Assembly (NCBI GenBank): GCA_052067355.1
Contig: JBQHQH010000018.1
Location: 1-55,613, forward strand
Length of the DNA stretch: 55,613 nt
Direction: 5' to 3'
DNA from: CABMKH01 sp040797625
GTDB taxonomy: Bacteria > Bacillota > Clostridia > Tissierellales > Tissierellaceae
The position numbers and the translations under genes are program-made. How positions within the stretch are numbered: the stretch's first letter is position 1; each line of letters starts with the position of its first letter. Below are positions 17,110 through 25,543 of this stretch, piece after piece. The notes beneath the pieces are model-generated. The model was not told the origin of the DNA. It ran no database searches and saw only the letters and a program-made list of their open reading frames with translations.

Positions 17110-17880
17110 ATGAAGGAAATTATTATTGGAAAACTTAAGAAAATTGAAGAGAAAGAGCAAGTGAAGATATTATTTGCTGTAGAGTCAGGAAGTAGAGCAT
17201 GGAGATTTCCTTCAATAGATAGTGATTATGATGTGAGATTTGTATATATACACCCTATTGAATGGTATTTATCTATTGATGAAGGAAGAGATGTATTAGA
17301 ATATCCTATCAATGATCTATTAGATATTAGTGGTTGGGACATAAGAAAAGCGTTGAGGTTATTTAAAAAATCCAATCCATCCATAATGGAATGGATATCT
17401 TCACCTATAAGATACTTTGAGTATTCTTCTTTTCTAAAACAAATAAGTGGTTTAAGTAATGAGTACTTTTCTCCTAAATCTAGTATGTATCACTATATTC
17501 ATATAGCAACTAGTAATTATAGAAAATATCTACAAGGGGATATGGTCAAGATTAAGGAATATTTTTATGTGTTAAGATCAATATTAGCGTGTAAATGGAT
17601 AGAAATCAATAAGACAATACCGCCTATTGACTTTGAAGATCTATTGGAATCACAAGTTGATGATAAAGAGTTATCTAATGAAATTAAAATTCTATTGGAG
17701 AGAAAGAAATCTGGAGAGGAATTAGATATAGAACCTAGAATTGAAGTAATCAGTAAATTTCTTGAGGATGAGATCATGTATTATCAAAGTTATGTAAAGA
17801 GATTAGATAATGGTAAAAAATTAGATGTCTCAATATTGGATTCTCTCTTTTTAAAGACTTTAAAGGAAGTTTGGGGATGA
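17110..17880 (+). CDS. RlaP-like predicted nucleotidyltransferase
   Basis: This 256-residue protein belongs to the pol-beta-superfamily group typified by RlaP/YcgL (PF10127). The signature is ESGSRAWRFPS followed by DSDYDVRFVY, giving the G-S motif and the D-x-D metal pair. Most relatives have ESGSRAWGF, so the Arg after Trp is a small deviation. The rest is a helical domain with HYIHIATSNYRKYL and the downstream K-x-Y-x-x-LR helix. Relatives occur with phage-linked RNA repair clusters, but no such partners are present here and the substrate is unknown. The start is ATG behind AGGAGG. It is unrelated in detail to the nucleotidyltransferase at 201-1031. Confidence 0.88.
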   Translation: MKEIIIGKLKKIEEKEQVKILFAVESGSRAWRFPSIDSDYDVRFVYIHPIEWYLSIDEGRDVLEYPINDLLDISGWDIRKALRLFKKSNPSIMEWISSPIRYFEYSSFLKQISGLSNEYFSPKSSMYHYIHIATSNYRKYLQGDMVKIKEYFYVLRSILACKWIEINKTIPPIDFEDLLESQVDDKELSNEIKILLERKKSGEELDIEPRIEVISKFLEDEIMYYQSYVKRLDNGKKLDVSILDSLFLKTLKEVWG

Positions 17881-17939
17881 GTCGGACAGTATGAGCTTTA
17901 TTATGGAGAAATCTACTCCTTTAATTGTGAAATAGATAA

Positions 17940-17962
17940 AGGGATAGACTTTATCTATCCCT
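17940..17962. terminator. Hairpin between convergent genes
   Basis: AGGGATAG (17940-17947) pairs with CTATCCCT (17955-17962). The T tract is weak on both strands. It probably terminates the minus-strand lipoprotein gene. Confidence 0.4.
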
Positions 17963-18018
17963 ATAAGAAGAAATGTATAAACTTTTACATCATTAAAAAT
18001 AATTTCACCATATTATGA

Positions 18019-18486
18019 TTATTCATTAATTGTAACCTTAGCATTAGTATCGGCCTTAATTTCTAAACTTCCCTCAGCATATTTACCAACAGATTTAACT
18101 CTATAATTTCCACTTTCTAAAGTTGTTATATAGTCTCCACTTCCTTCTCCTTCAACTATGGTTTCAATTTTATTATCTGGATTGATGAATACTAATTTTA
18201 ATTCACCATTATTAATCTTTGTATTATAAGTAAGGGTCAATGCTTCCTCCTCATCACAACTAATTGTCATAATAGTATCAGTGCCAGAGAATTCTTTGAA
18301 GTCCATTTTAACTTCAGAATCTTCTCCTTTGCTACTTCTAAAATGATAACTATATGAATCATAACTTTGAACTATTGCTTCATCATCATTATATAATTTA
18401 GCTTGCTTATTTTTTATTGGATTGTTACTGCAACTACTTAGACATATCATAGAGCCAACGACAATTCCTAAAATTAATTTTTTCAT
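18019..18486 (-). CDS. Small lipoprotein, unknown function
   Basis: This 155-residue exported lipoprotein has a signal peptide of two lysines and a hydrophobic core ending in the lipobox LSSC, with Cys19 as the lipidated residue. The mature part is acidic and beta-rich, predicted to sit on the outer face of the membrane. A SGDYITTLESGNYRVKSVG stretch resembles the edge strands of small ligand-binding or galactose-binding-like folds, but I do not recognise a family. The ATG follows TAGGTGA. It is monocistronic. Confidence 0.75.
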   Translation of the reverse strand: MKKLILGIVVGSMICLSSCSNNPIKNKQAKLYNDDEAIVQSYDSYSYHFRSSKGEDSEVKMDFKEFSGTDTIMTISCDEEEALTLTYNTKINNGELKLVFINPDNKIETIVEGEGSGDYITTLESGNYRVKSVGKYAEGSLEIKADTNAKVTINE

Positions 18487-19024
18487 TATGTCTTCACCTA
18501 CTTATTAGTATTTAATATCATCATTCTATTATACTCCTATTTAATCTTTCTTTAAATAGACAAAGTATTTAAAGTTTAATTTAATTCTTTTAAAGGTGAA
18601 GCTAATGATAGTGAATAATTGAAAAAAGGAGACTAGCTTTGAATTTTATCCATATATCTATCTATTAAGCGTGATAGCATATTAAAGATAATACCAAATA
18701 TAAATACGATTTTTAGATATTCTTTTATATTTAAAAAGATGAACTTATATGATGATATTGCTAAAACTATGATTTTCATTTTTTTCTATCATTATCACCT
18801 CTTAGATACATAAGATACTGAATTATTAGACTAATTTGCAACTATAGTCTATCATATAGTTATAAAAAGATAAGGCGAAGATATTATTTTGAGGTTGTTG
18901 AAATTAGCCAATATATTGCATATAGAAACTACATAGGCTATAGTCTTTATATAGGATTATGAGTAAGTAAATGTAGTAGGTTTATTACAAAAAAGTAAGT
19001 ATCATGAAAGTAAAGGTGATAGAC
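18487..19024. other. Non-coding stretch with a possible small frameshifted membrane gene
   Basis: On the minus strand a good ribosome site (AAGAGGTGATA) leads to ATG at 18792, but that frame stops after 15 codons. A neighbouring frame (18779 to 18633, 48 codons) is open and encodes a hydrophobic helix ending IIFNMLSRLIDRYMDKIQS. Together they look like one small membrane-protein gene broken by a frameshift. The rest of the stretch shows nothing. Confidence 0.3.
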
Positions 19025-19900
19025 ATGCATATGGTTAAATCTAAGAGCATCTTATCCCCTAAAAATGGGATGAATTTGTATCGTGGTTGTACTCATGGAT
19101 GTATTTATTGCGATTCAAGAAGTAGATGTTATCAAATGCAGCATGATTTTGAAGACATAGAGGTTAAGAGCAATGCAATAGAGTTGCTAGAAGATACATT
19201 AAAGCGGAAACGAAAACCTTGTATGATCAGTACAGGCGCTATGACAGATTCCTATATCCCATTAGAGATACGATTGCAACACACAAGACAGTGTCTACAA
19301 ATTATTGAAAGATATGGATTTGGAGTAGCTATACTGACTAAATCCAGTAGAATTCTTAGAGATTTAGATATCCTAAAGCGTATAAATGAAAAGACTAAAT
19401 GTGTTGTTCAAATGACATTGACTACATCTGATGAAAGTCTATGTGGTTTAATAGAGCCAAATGTCTCAACTACAAAAGAACGATTTGAAGTTTTAAAAAT
19501 AATGAGAGACAATGGAATCCCTACAATAGTTTGGCTGTCTCCAATTTTGCCTTTTATAAATGATACAGTAGAGAATATAAATGGAATTTTAGATTACTGT
19601 GAGAAGGCTGAGGTAAAAGGTGTTATTTGTTTCGGCATGGGATTGACATTACGGGAAGGGAATAGGGAATATTTTTATCATGCTTTAGATAAAAAGTTTC
19701 CTGGATTAAAAGAGCGATATATAAATACATTTGGAAATGCTTATGAGATTAAAAGTAAAAATAGTCGCGAATTAATGGAGTTATTTCACAAAAGATGTAA
19801 AAAGAATGGGATTGTATATGATATAAATACTATTTTTACATATCTACATACATTTGAACAAAAAAACTTACCAGAGCAGATGAGTATCTTTGATTTATAG
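19025..19900 (+). CDS. Spore-photoproduct-lyase-like radical SAM protein
   Basis: This 291-residue radical SAM enzyme belongs to the SplB-related/Rv2578c-type group. The cluster motif is GCTHGCIYC, with CxxxCxxC ligands near the N-terminus preceded by MNLYRGC. STGAMTDSYIPLE and ILTKSSRILRDLDIL are typical of this group. It lacks the full length of true spore photoproduct lyase, so DNA repair is not assured and the substrate is unknown. I choose ATG 19025 because AAAGGTGAT lies seven bases before it; an in-frame ATG at 19004 would place that ribosome site inside the gene. It is a single gene followed at 45 bases by a tiny membrane gene. Confidence 0.85.
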   Translation: MHMVKSKSILSPKNGMNLYRGCTHGCIYCDSRSRCYQMQHDFEDIEVKSNAIELLEDTLKRKRKPCMISTGAMTDSYIPLEIRLQHTRQCLQIIERYGFGVAILTKSSRILRDLDILKRINEKTKCVVQMTLTTSDESLCGLIEPNVSTTKERFEVLKIMRDNGIPTIVWLSPILPFINDTVENINGILDYCEKAEVKGVICFGMGLTLREGNREYFYHALDKKFPGLKERYINTFGNAYEIKSKNSRELMELFHKRCKKNGIVYDINTIFTYLHTFEQKNLPEQMSIFDL

Positions 19901-19945
19901 TATATAATAAAGAAGAATTGATAATAGATAGTTGGAGGATTTTAT

Positions 19946-20110
19946 ATGAAGAATAAAAAAGAGCAGGAGAATTTAGCCATAGGTATAGGCATAGGGCTAT
20001 CTTTAGGAACTTCCTTTGGTCTTTTGATGAATAATATTGGACTAGGAATAGCTATTGGTATGTCTATAGGAATAGCTATAGGAATAGGTTTAAGTAATAG
20101 GAAAAAATAA
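19946..20110 (+). CDS. 54-residue glycine-zipper membrane miniprotein
   Basis: This short gene has a clear TTGGAGG ribosome site eight bases before its ATG. The protein starts with a charged segment (MKNKKEQENL). Two hydrophobic stretches follow that are almost entirely alternating Gly, Ile, Ala and Leu (AIGIGIGLSLGTSFGLL and GIAIGMSIGIAIGIGLS), and it ends in basic NRKK. G-x-G-x repeats of this type pack as tight transmembrane helices. Function is unknown; similar small proteins are annotated as hypothetical in Firmicutes. The codon usage and ribosome site argue that it is real. Confidence 0.65.
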   Translation: MKNKKEQENLAIGIGIGLSLGTSFGLLMNNIGLGIAIGMSIGIAIGIGLSNRKK

Positions 20111-20199
20111 TTATGAGTTGATTGAGGATTATGTCTGTAAAAGTGTTGACTATTAAATCTGACTTAAGATAATTATAGAAAATTATTTGGAGGATAGAA

Positions 20200-20736
20200 A
20201 TGGAGCTGTTTAAATTAAAAGATGGACATACAATTGTAATTAGAAGAGCAGATAAATCTGATGGAAAGGCAATGCTAGAATATATTGATAAAATTAGTAG
20301 AGAATCAGATTTTTTAACATTTGGGCAAGGTGAGTTTAATAGGACTATAGAGCAAGAGGAGAGTTTCATCGATAATATTTCAAAACAAAGCAATGCCTTA
20401 TTTATTATTGCAGAATTAGAAGGAAAGATAATTGGCAATTTAAATTTCGCTGGAGGTACAAGACCAAGAACAGCACATACTGGTGAGTTCGGAGTTAGTG
20501 TTTTAAAGGAATATTGGGGACAAGGTATAGGAACTAAATTAATAGACTATTTGATTGAGTGGTGTAAGGAGTCAGGAATAATAAGAAAAATCAACTTGAG
20601 AGTTAGAAGTGATAATTATTCAGCAATTTATATCTATAAAAAGTTTGAGTTTAAAGGGGAAGGAATTATAACAAGGGACTTTTTTATTGACGATAGATTT
20701 TATGATTCCATATTTATGGGATTGATTATTGACTGA
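20200..20736 (+). CDS. GNAT-family N-acetyltransferase
   Basis: This 178-residue protein with the GCN5-related fold transfers an acetyl group from acetyl-CoA to an unknown amine. Motif A is VLKEYWGQGIGTKLIDYLIEW, containing the Q-G-I-G-T pyrophosphate-binding loop. The preceding strand reads HTGEFGVSV, and the motif B region has INLRVRSDNYSAIYIYKKFEF. The N-terminus (LKDGHTIVIRRADKSDGKAM) is typical of RimI/RimJ-like single-domain members. The ATG follows TTGGAGG. It has its own terminator. Confidence 0.9.
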   Translation: MELFKLKDGHTIVIRRADKSDGKAMLEYIDKISRESDFLTFGQGEFNRTIEQEESFIDNISKQSNALFIIAELEGKIIGNLNFAGGTRPRTAHTGEFGVSVLKEYWGQGIGTKLIDYLIEWCKESGIIRKINLRVRSDNYSAIYIYKKFEFKGEGIITRDFFIDDRFYDSIFMGLIID

Positions 20737-20797
20737 TATGTTTTTAGTAAAAAACTGACAAAGGTTTAATTGAAAATAAATATGAGAATTCAGATAG

Positions 20798-20826
20798 ACG
20801 GTAAGAGTAAGATCTTACCGTTTCTT
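20798..20826 (+). terminator. Terminator after GNAT gene
   Basis: ACGGTAAGA (20798-20806) pairs with TCTTACCGT (20813-20821), then TTCTTT. It resembles the hairpin at 9236-9273 in loop sequence. Confidence 0.75.
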
Positions 20827-20955
20827 TATGCAACAAATTAAAATTCACCAGATAAATAAAAAAAATGGGATAGTAATATTCATTGTTTTTCTATTTGCTT
20901 AATATTTACAGTATTGTATAATATTACCTAAGAAAATATATTGGAGGTATAGATA

Positions 20956-22608
20956 TTGAAAAAAACAATTGCCATTATTTCTATAATCTTAGCTCTAGGA
21001 TTAATAGTAGGAGGTATATATTTCATAAGAGAAAGGTCTAATAGTCAAGTGATAGCCTTCTCTGATGATCTTTTTGTAATAATCGAAGATATTCCTATAG
21101 AAGATGGAGAGCCTGTATTTCTAGAAGATGAAGAGATATATATTGACTTTGATACAGTCAAGAGATATATAGATGAAGATATATTTTACGATGAAGATGA
21201 GGAAATGGTCATAGTTACAGATAAGTCTAGAGTTAGAAGATATAAGATAGATGACAATATAGCTACAGTAAATTCTAAAGAATTTATAATAGAAAAGCCG
21301 ATAAAACTTATCCATGATAGAATATATATTCCAATGGAAATCTATGATAATTGCAATATAGATATAAATTACTATCCAGATACCAATGGAGTAGTGATAG
21401 ATTATATAGATATGTACTATTTAAATGGAGAAGTGGTCTTAGAAGGGGCACATATTAGAACGGATCTAGATAAGAAGGCCCCAATCTTATTAAAGGACTT
21501 AAAAATAGGGACAAGTTTAAATGTCTATGGTGAATATGAACAATGGTATAAGGTAAGAACGATTGATGGAATATTAGGGTTTATGGAAAAGAAATATTTA
21601 AAGTTAAATCATACTAAAGACCTGTATAAGACAGAGCTTATGCATAGAGAAGGAGAACAAGATATAAGGTCTCAAAAAATCAATTTGACCTGGGACTATA
21701 CCTATAGAAAATTAAATAATGTAGGAAATATTGATAATATAGTAGGGGTGAATATCATTTCCCCTACTTGGTTTTCTATTAGGGACTCTAATGGTGAAAT
21801 AATAGACAAGGGGAATCGTGAATATGTCAAAAAATATAATGAGCTAGGATATGAATTATGGCCCTTAATAGATAATAGCTTTAACCCTGATTTAACTCAT
21901 GAGCTATTGAAGTCAAGCCAAGGAAGAGAGAAATTGATAAACAGTATACTGGATATATATCTGGATTATGGATTTGAAGGTATAAATATCGATTTTGAAA
22001 ATGTATATTTAAAAGATAGAGATCTACTAACTCAATTTATTAGAGAACTATATCCAATATTTAAAGAAAATGGTATGTATGTGAGTATGGATGTCACTCC
22101 TATATCTACTAGTGAGAACTGGTCTAAAAGTTTTGATAGGAGAAGGTTGGTAGAGGTTGTAGACTATTTAATGTTGATGGCTTATGATCAACATTGGGCA
22201 GCTAGCCCTATAGCTGGATCTGTTGCCCAATATTCATGGGTGGAAAATAGTCTTAAAAGGGTATTTCAGGAGATACCTAGGGAAAAAATAATACTCGCAG
22301 TTCCATATTATACTAGATTGTGGATCATAGAAGATGAGAAGATATCATCACAGTCTCTATCTATGGATGTTGCCAACAGATTTATATATGAAAATAAAAT
22401 AGAACTTATATGGGATGATGAATCTATGCAGTACTATGGTGAATTGGATGAAAATGGTATATCATACAGGATTTGGTTAGAAGACGGAGAATCTTTAAGC
22501 TATAAGGCATCTCTAGTAAATAAGTATGATCTAGCAGGTATTGCGTCTTGGAGAAAGGGATTTGAGACTGAAGATGTATGGAGCATCATAAATAAAACTC
22601 TTGACTAA
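20956..22608 (+). CDS. Membrane-anchored GH18-family glycosyl hydrolase with SH3 and stalk domains
   Basis: This 550-residue extracytoplasmic protein has an N-terminal anchor (about 4-24) and a copper-amine-oxidase-like stalk (about 35-155). An SH3-type segment follows (about 160-215, ILLKDLKIGTSLNVYGEYEQW), then a GH18 barrel (about 230-548). The catalytic strand reads GFEGINIDFENV, with Glu348 as the likely acid. VSMDVTPIS and MLMAYDQHW are further GH18 barrel motifs. The closest functional relatives are peptidoglycan N-acetylglucosaminidases of the YaaH/SleL/YdhD type acting in spore cortex or wall turnover. The start is TTG behind TTGGAGG. A phospholipase-family gene follows 71 bases on. 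Confidence 0.88.
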   Translation: MKKTIAIISIILALGLIVGGIYFIRERSNSQVIAFSDDLFVIIEDIPIEDGEPVFLEDEEIYIDFDTVKRYIDEDIFYDEDEEMVIVTDKSRVRRYKIDDNIATVNSKEFIIEKPIKLIHDRIYIPMEIYDNCNIDINYYPDTNGVVIDYIDMYYLNGEVVLEGAHIRTDLDKKAPILLKDLKIGTSLNVYGEYEQWYKVRTIDGILGFMEKKYLKLNHTKDLYKTELMHREGEQDIRSQKINLTWDYTYRKLNNVGNIDNIVGVNIISPTWFSIRDSNGEIIDKGNREYVKKYNELGYELWPLIDNSFNPDLTHELLKSSQGREKLINSILDIYLDYGFEGINIDFENVYLKDRDLLTQFIRELYPIFKENGMYVSMDVTPISTSENWSKSFDRRRLVEVVDYLMLMAYDQHWAASPIAGSVAQYSWVENSLKRVFQEIPREKIILAVPYYTRLWIIEDEKISSQSLSMDVANRFIYENKIELIWDDESMQYYGELDENGISYRIWLEDGESLSYKASLVNKYDLAGIASWRKGFETEDVWSIINKTLD

Positions 22609-22679
22609 TATATTAAGTTGTTGTAGTATTTAATGTGATGTAAATTGTGATATAAATTTTGATAAAGGAGTTGTTTTAA

Positions 22680-23315
22680 ATATTTGCTGATACTCATAAA
22701 ATCATAGCAACCAATATTTACGACAATGTGTTTGATATATATGGATTAAAATTAAATAAAGATAAATTGCTTTGGGGGTCTATAGCTCCTGATGTACTAC
22801 CTCAATATAGATTTATCAGGCATTATAAAGATGAGAGTATAAACTATATTGTTAAGGAAATTATGAAGATAATCTTTGTTAGTAGATATATAGAGTTTAA
22901 TGGGATTTTAGATCCTATTGCCATCAATGTACTCAGCAAAAAAATAGGCATCATATCTCACTATTTATCAGATTATGTGTGTCTACCTCATGCTAACAGA
23001 TGGACTTTTGCTGATTCCATGTTAAAACATGTAAGATATGAGTCTAGATTAAACGACTTTGTCAAGACTCATGATTTTAAAACAAATGTAATAGATGTAG
23101 ATGATATAGATATATATGGTGGAGAATTCAAAGATTTAAAATCTAAGATAAGGAAATATATTGAAGATGTAATAGAAGAATATTCCTTAAAAACTAGCTT
23201 TACAAATGATTTGAATTTTGCATTATCTATTAATCTTAAGATATCTTATTTTATTTTAGATACTATCAACGAATATTCAGAGGAGATACACAGCCAATTT
23301 GCCTTTGAAATATAG
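22680..23315 (+). CDS. Zinc-dependent phospholipase C family protein, apparent AUA start
   Basis: This predicted alpha-helical metalloprotein is of the zinc-dependent phospholipase C/S1-P1-like group (PF00882). Motifs are ADTHKIIA at the N-terminus, WGSIAPDVLPQY, ISHYLSDYVCLPH and a downstream H-x-x-Y. The His and Asp residues in these match the metal ligands. The only Shine-Dalgarno, AAAGGAG (22664-22670), sits nine bases before an in-frame ATA at 22680. Starting there keeps the conserved DTHK. A GTG at 22728 is the first standard start, but it has no ribosome site and cuts off DTHK. No in-frame ATG, TTG or GTG lies between. Length is 211 residues from ATA. Confidence 0.75.
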   Translation: MFADTHKIIATNIYDNVFDIYGLKLNKDKLLWGSIAPDVLPQYRFIRHYKDESINYIVKEIMKIIFVSRYIEFNGILDPIAINVLSKKIGIISHYLSDYVCLPHANRWTFADSMLKHVRYESRLNDFVKTHDFKTNVIDVDDIDIYGGEFKDLKSKIRKYIEDVIEEYSLKTSFTNDLNFALSINLKISYFILDTINEYSEEIHSQFAFEI

Positions 23316-23366
23316 TATTATATATTAAATACATTTGTGGATATTTTAACTTTATTTAGAAAATGA

Positions 23367-23400
23367 AGATATATTGGTAACTTACAATATGTCTTTTTTT
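23367..23400 (+). terminator. Terminator after phospholipase-family gene
   Basis: AGATATATTG (23367-23376) pairs with CAATATGTCT (23385-23394) and runs into a long T tract. Confidence 0.8.
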
Positions 23401-23563
23401 TGTCCTGTACATAAAATTTTTAGGGAGTTTTATCCCAAGTTATGCTATAAATGTAGCAGAATTTGTAGTATAATAATATACGCTGTCATTTTATATAATA
23501 TTTTTTAAAAAGGAGTTTAAATTGAGGACAACTTGGCAAGAATCGTTAAAAAGGAGGGATATT

Positions 23564-24298
23564 ATGGCATTGTCAGATAGTAAAGCCTATGATATATATG
23601 AAGAATTAAAATATAAATTTCTATTTAACAGTGACATCAATTGTATACATATCCTCCTAAATTTATATGATCTAGAGAACAATATAAACAATATCTTTCC
23701 TAAATATGTATCCATTCACCATCTTAGAAGAAATATTTCTAGATTATTAAGAGATAGAAGAGGTAACCATCTTATAGCTTATAATTTAGGAGAATTGATC
23801 CATGAAGATGTAAATCGCTTGGAACTCTTTTTATATCTAGAGGGTTATAAGCGTGGATATTTGAATAATAGGGAAGCAAATATACTAGAAAGCATAACTA
23901 TTAGATATTTTTCTATTCCAGATTTATATAATATGAAATATCTATTTCACTTTAATACAGAAGAAAAGGCAATACTAGAGTATAAATTATCTATATACGA
24001 TGAACTTCAGATGGAAGAAAAAAATGATAAGTACTTATACAATATTATAAATAATTATGCTCTCAATGTGATGAAATCCAAGATTATTAGTTTAAATAAG
24101 TATTTGGACAAACAATTGACCATAGATATAGATCGGAAAAGTCCCAATATTAAAGAAGATGAGACATTACTTACTTTAGAGGAATTAAATGAAATATATA
24201 ATGAGGTCGTAAAGATAATATTTAAAAATGGACAAAAATTATATCAAGAGGCGTATTGGTATGGTTTAAACGACAGAGTTTTAAAGAGATACAGGTAG
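23564..24298 (+). CDS. Helical hypothetical protein upstream of bofC
   Basis: This 244-residue cytoplasmic protein is rich in Leu, Asn, Tyr and charged residues, with no signal peptide or membrane helix and no family I recognise. The segment around LIAYNLGELIHEDVNRLELFLYLEGYKRGYLNN and the C-terminal EAYWYGLNDRVLKRYR look conserved-protein-like. Two starts are possible. I favour ATG 23564 behind AAAAAGGAGGG; TTG 23522 behind AAAAAGGAG would add 14 residues. It lies 66 bases before the bofC-like gene and may be co-transcribed, so a sporulation link is possible but unproven. Confidence 0.65.
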   Translation: MALSDSKAYDIYEELKYKFLFNSDINCIHILLNLYDLENNINNIFPKYVSIHHLRRNISRLLRDRRGNHLIAYNLGELIHEDVNRLELFLYLEGYKRGYLNNREANILESITIRYFSIPDLYNMKYLFHFNTEEKAILEYKLSIYDELQMEEKNDKYLYNIINNYALNVMKSKIISLNKYLDKQLTIDIDRKSPNIKEDETLLTLEELNEIYNEVVKIIFKNGQKLYQEAYWYGLNDRVLKRYR

Positions 24299-24364
24299 AT
24301 ATTGAATAAAAAATACTAAATTGGAAATAATATCCCCTTAGATAGTAATCTGGAGGGATATTTT

Positions 24365-24952
24365 ATGAAGAAAAGTAGATTGGCCTTGGTTTTTGTCTTT
24401 TCTATAGCTTTGTTTTTGACAAGCTTCGTATTAGGATACCGATTGATGAATTCTAGGCTTAATCCTGAAGATTTAGCTAAGGTTAAAAGTACTAATGAAT
24501 CAATAGATAGGGAAATTGAAATTGTTAAAGAAGAAAATAGAATTTCTCCAAATACTTTAGTCGAGGAGAGAATTCATTATAAGAAATGCGATCATATAAT
24601 TACAGAAGCAAATATGGCTGATTATGAGATAATAAACATGACTAGGAAGGAATATGAGAATTATCTAAAGGCTAATTATCCAAATAAAAGACTTATTTCT
24701 TTTTCTAGTACCAAGATAGTCATTTGGGGTGAACGGGAACATCTATGTAAGGAGCATTATATAATAGGTGAGGAAAACGGATATATTGCTATCTTTAGAA
24801 TAGACGATAATGGTGAAAAGGTACTATATAAGATATTTGAAGATTATCCTATAAGTATTTTAGTAGAGATGGATCAGGAGAAGATAAGAGAAGGGATTAT
24901 CGTAGATAACGAAGACGAGTTATCTGATATATTAGAGAATTTTATTTCATAA
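24365..24952 (+). CDS. bofC: BofC-like sporulation regulator
   Basis: This 195-residue protein has an N-terminal membrane/signal segment (about 6-26) and a C-terminal BofC domain (about 120-192). Visible signatures are HYIIGEENGYIAIFRIDD, then LYKIFEDYPISILVEMDQEKIREGI and the final ILENF. In Bacillus, BofC acts in the space around the forespore to delay the signal that activates sigma-K processing. The gene lies directly before ruvC, a position common for bofC in Firmicutes. The ATG follows CTGGAGGG. A strong terminator separates it from ruvC. Confidence 0.85.
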   Translation: MKKSRLALVFVFSIALFLTSFVLGYRLMNSRLNPEDLAKVKSTNESIDREIEIVKEENRISPNTLVEERIHYKKCDHIITEANMADYEIINMTRKEYENYLKANYPNKRLISFSSTKIVIWGEREHLCKEHYIIGEENGYIAIFRIDDNGEKVLYKIFEDYPISILVEMDQEKIREGIIVDNEDELSDILENFIS

Positions 24953-24982
24953 CTAAGTTAGATTTCCTAACTTAGTTTTTTC
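24951..24982 (+). terminator. Terminator between bofC and ruvC
   Basis: AACTAAGTTAG (24951-24961) pairs with CTAACTTAGTT (24967-24977) followed by TTTTTC. The stem starts at the bofC stop. Confidence 0.9.
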
Positions 24983-24991
24983 ATATGAATA

Positions 24992-25012
24992 TGATACAAT
25001 ATAGTGTATAAT
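24992..25012 (+). promoter_or_regulatory. Candidate promoter of the ruv-que-sec operon
   Basis: An extended -10 TGATACAAT (24992-25000) and a second TATAAT (25007-25012) lie between the bofC terminator and ruvC. The -35 region (TTAGTT) is poor. Confidence 0.4.
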
Positions 25013-25030
25013 AATTAAAGGGAGATTGAG

Positions 25031-25525
25031 ATGAGAATATTAGGTATTGACCCAGGACTTGCCATAGTAGGATACAGCATAGTAGAATGTATTGGAAATA
25101 GATTTAGACCTATAGAATATGGGTGTATAACTACTGATGCAGATATGTTATTTCCACATAGATTGAAGATAATCTATGAAGAATTACTATATATTATTGA
25201 TAAATATAATCCAGAAGATTTAGCCATAGAAGAGTTGTTTTTTAACAAAAATGTTAAAACAGCTATTAAGGTTGGACAAGCTAGGGGAGTAGAAGTCTTA
25301 GCTGCTATAAATCGTGGACTTGATATATACGAGTATACTCCATTGCAAATAAAACAAGCTGTAGTAGGATATGGTAGAGCAGAGAAACATCAAGTTCAAG
25401 AGATGGTAAAGATGCTTTTGAACTTAGATGAGATACCAAGACCAGATGATGCAGCAGATGCTTTAGCTGTAGCAATTTGTCATGGTAGCTCTCTAAAATT
25501 TAAAGAGGATTTTAGAATGAAATAA
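25031..25525 (+). CDS. ruvC: Holliday junction endonuclease RuvC
   Basis: This 164-residue dimeric resolvase nicks Holliday junctions symmetrically after RuvAB branch migration. The RNase H-like fold and its acidic residues are plain: D7 in ILGIDPGLAIVGYS, the Glu pair in LAIEELFFNKNVKTAIKVG, and the C-terminal DDAADALAVAICH. Length matches the family. The ATG follows AAAGGGAG. It is the first gene of the ruvC-ruvA-ruvB run. Confidence 0.97.
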   Translation: MRILGIDPGLAIVGYSIVECIGNRFRPIEYGCITTDADMLFPHRLKIIYEELLYIIDKYNPEDLAIEELFFNKNVKTAIKVGQARGVEVLAAINRGLDIYEYTPLQIKQAVVGYGRAEKHQVQEMVKMLLNLDEIPRPDDAADALAVAICHGSSLKFKEDFRMK

Positions 25526-25543
25526 ATTATTAGGGGTGTTTAG

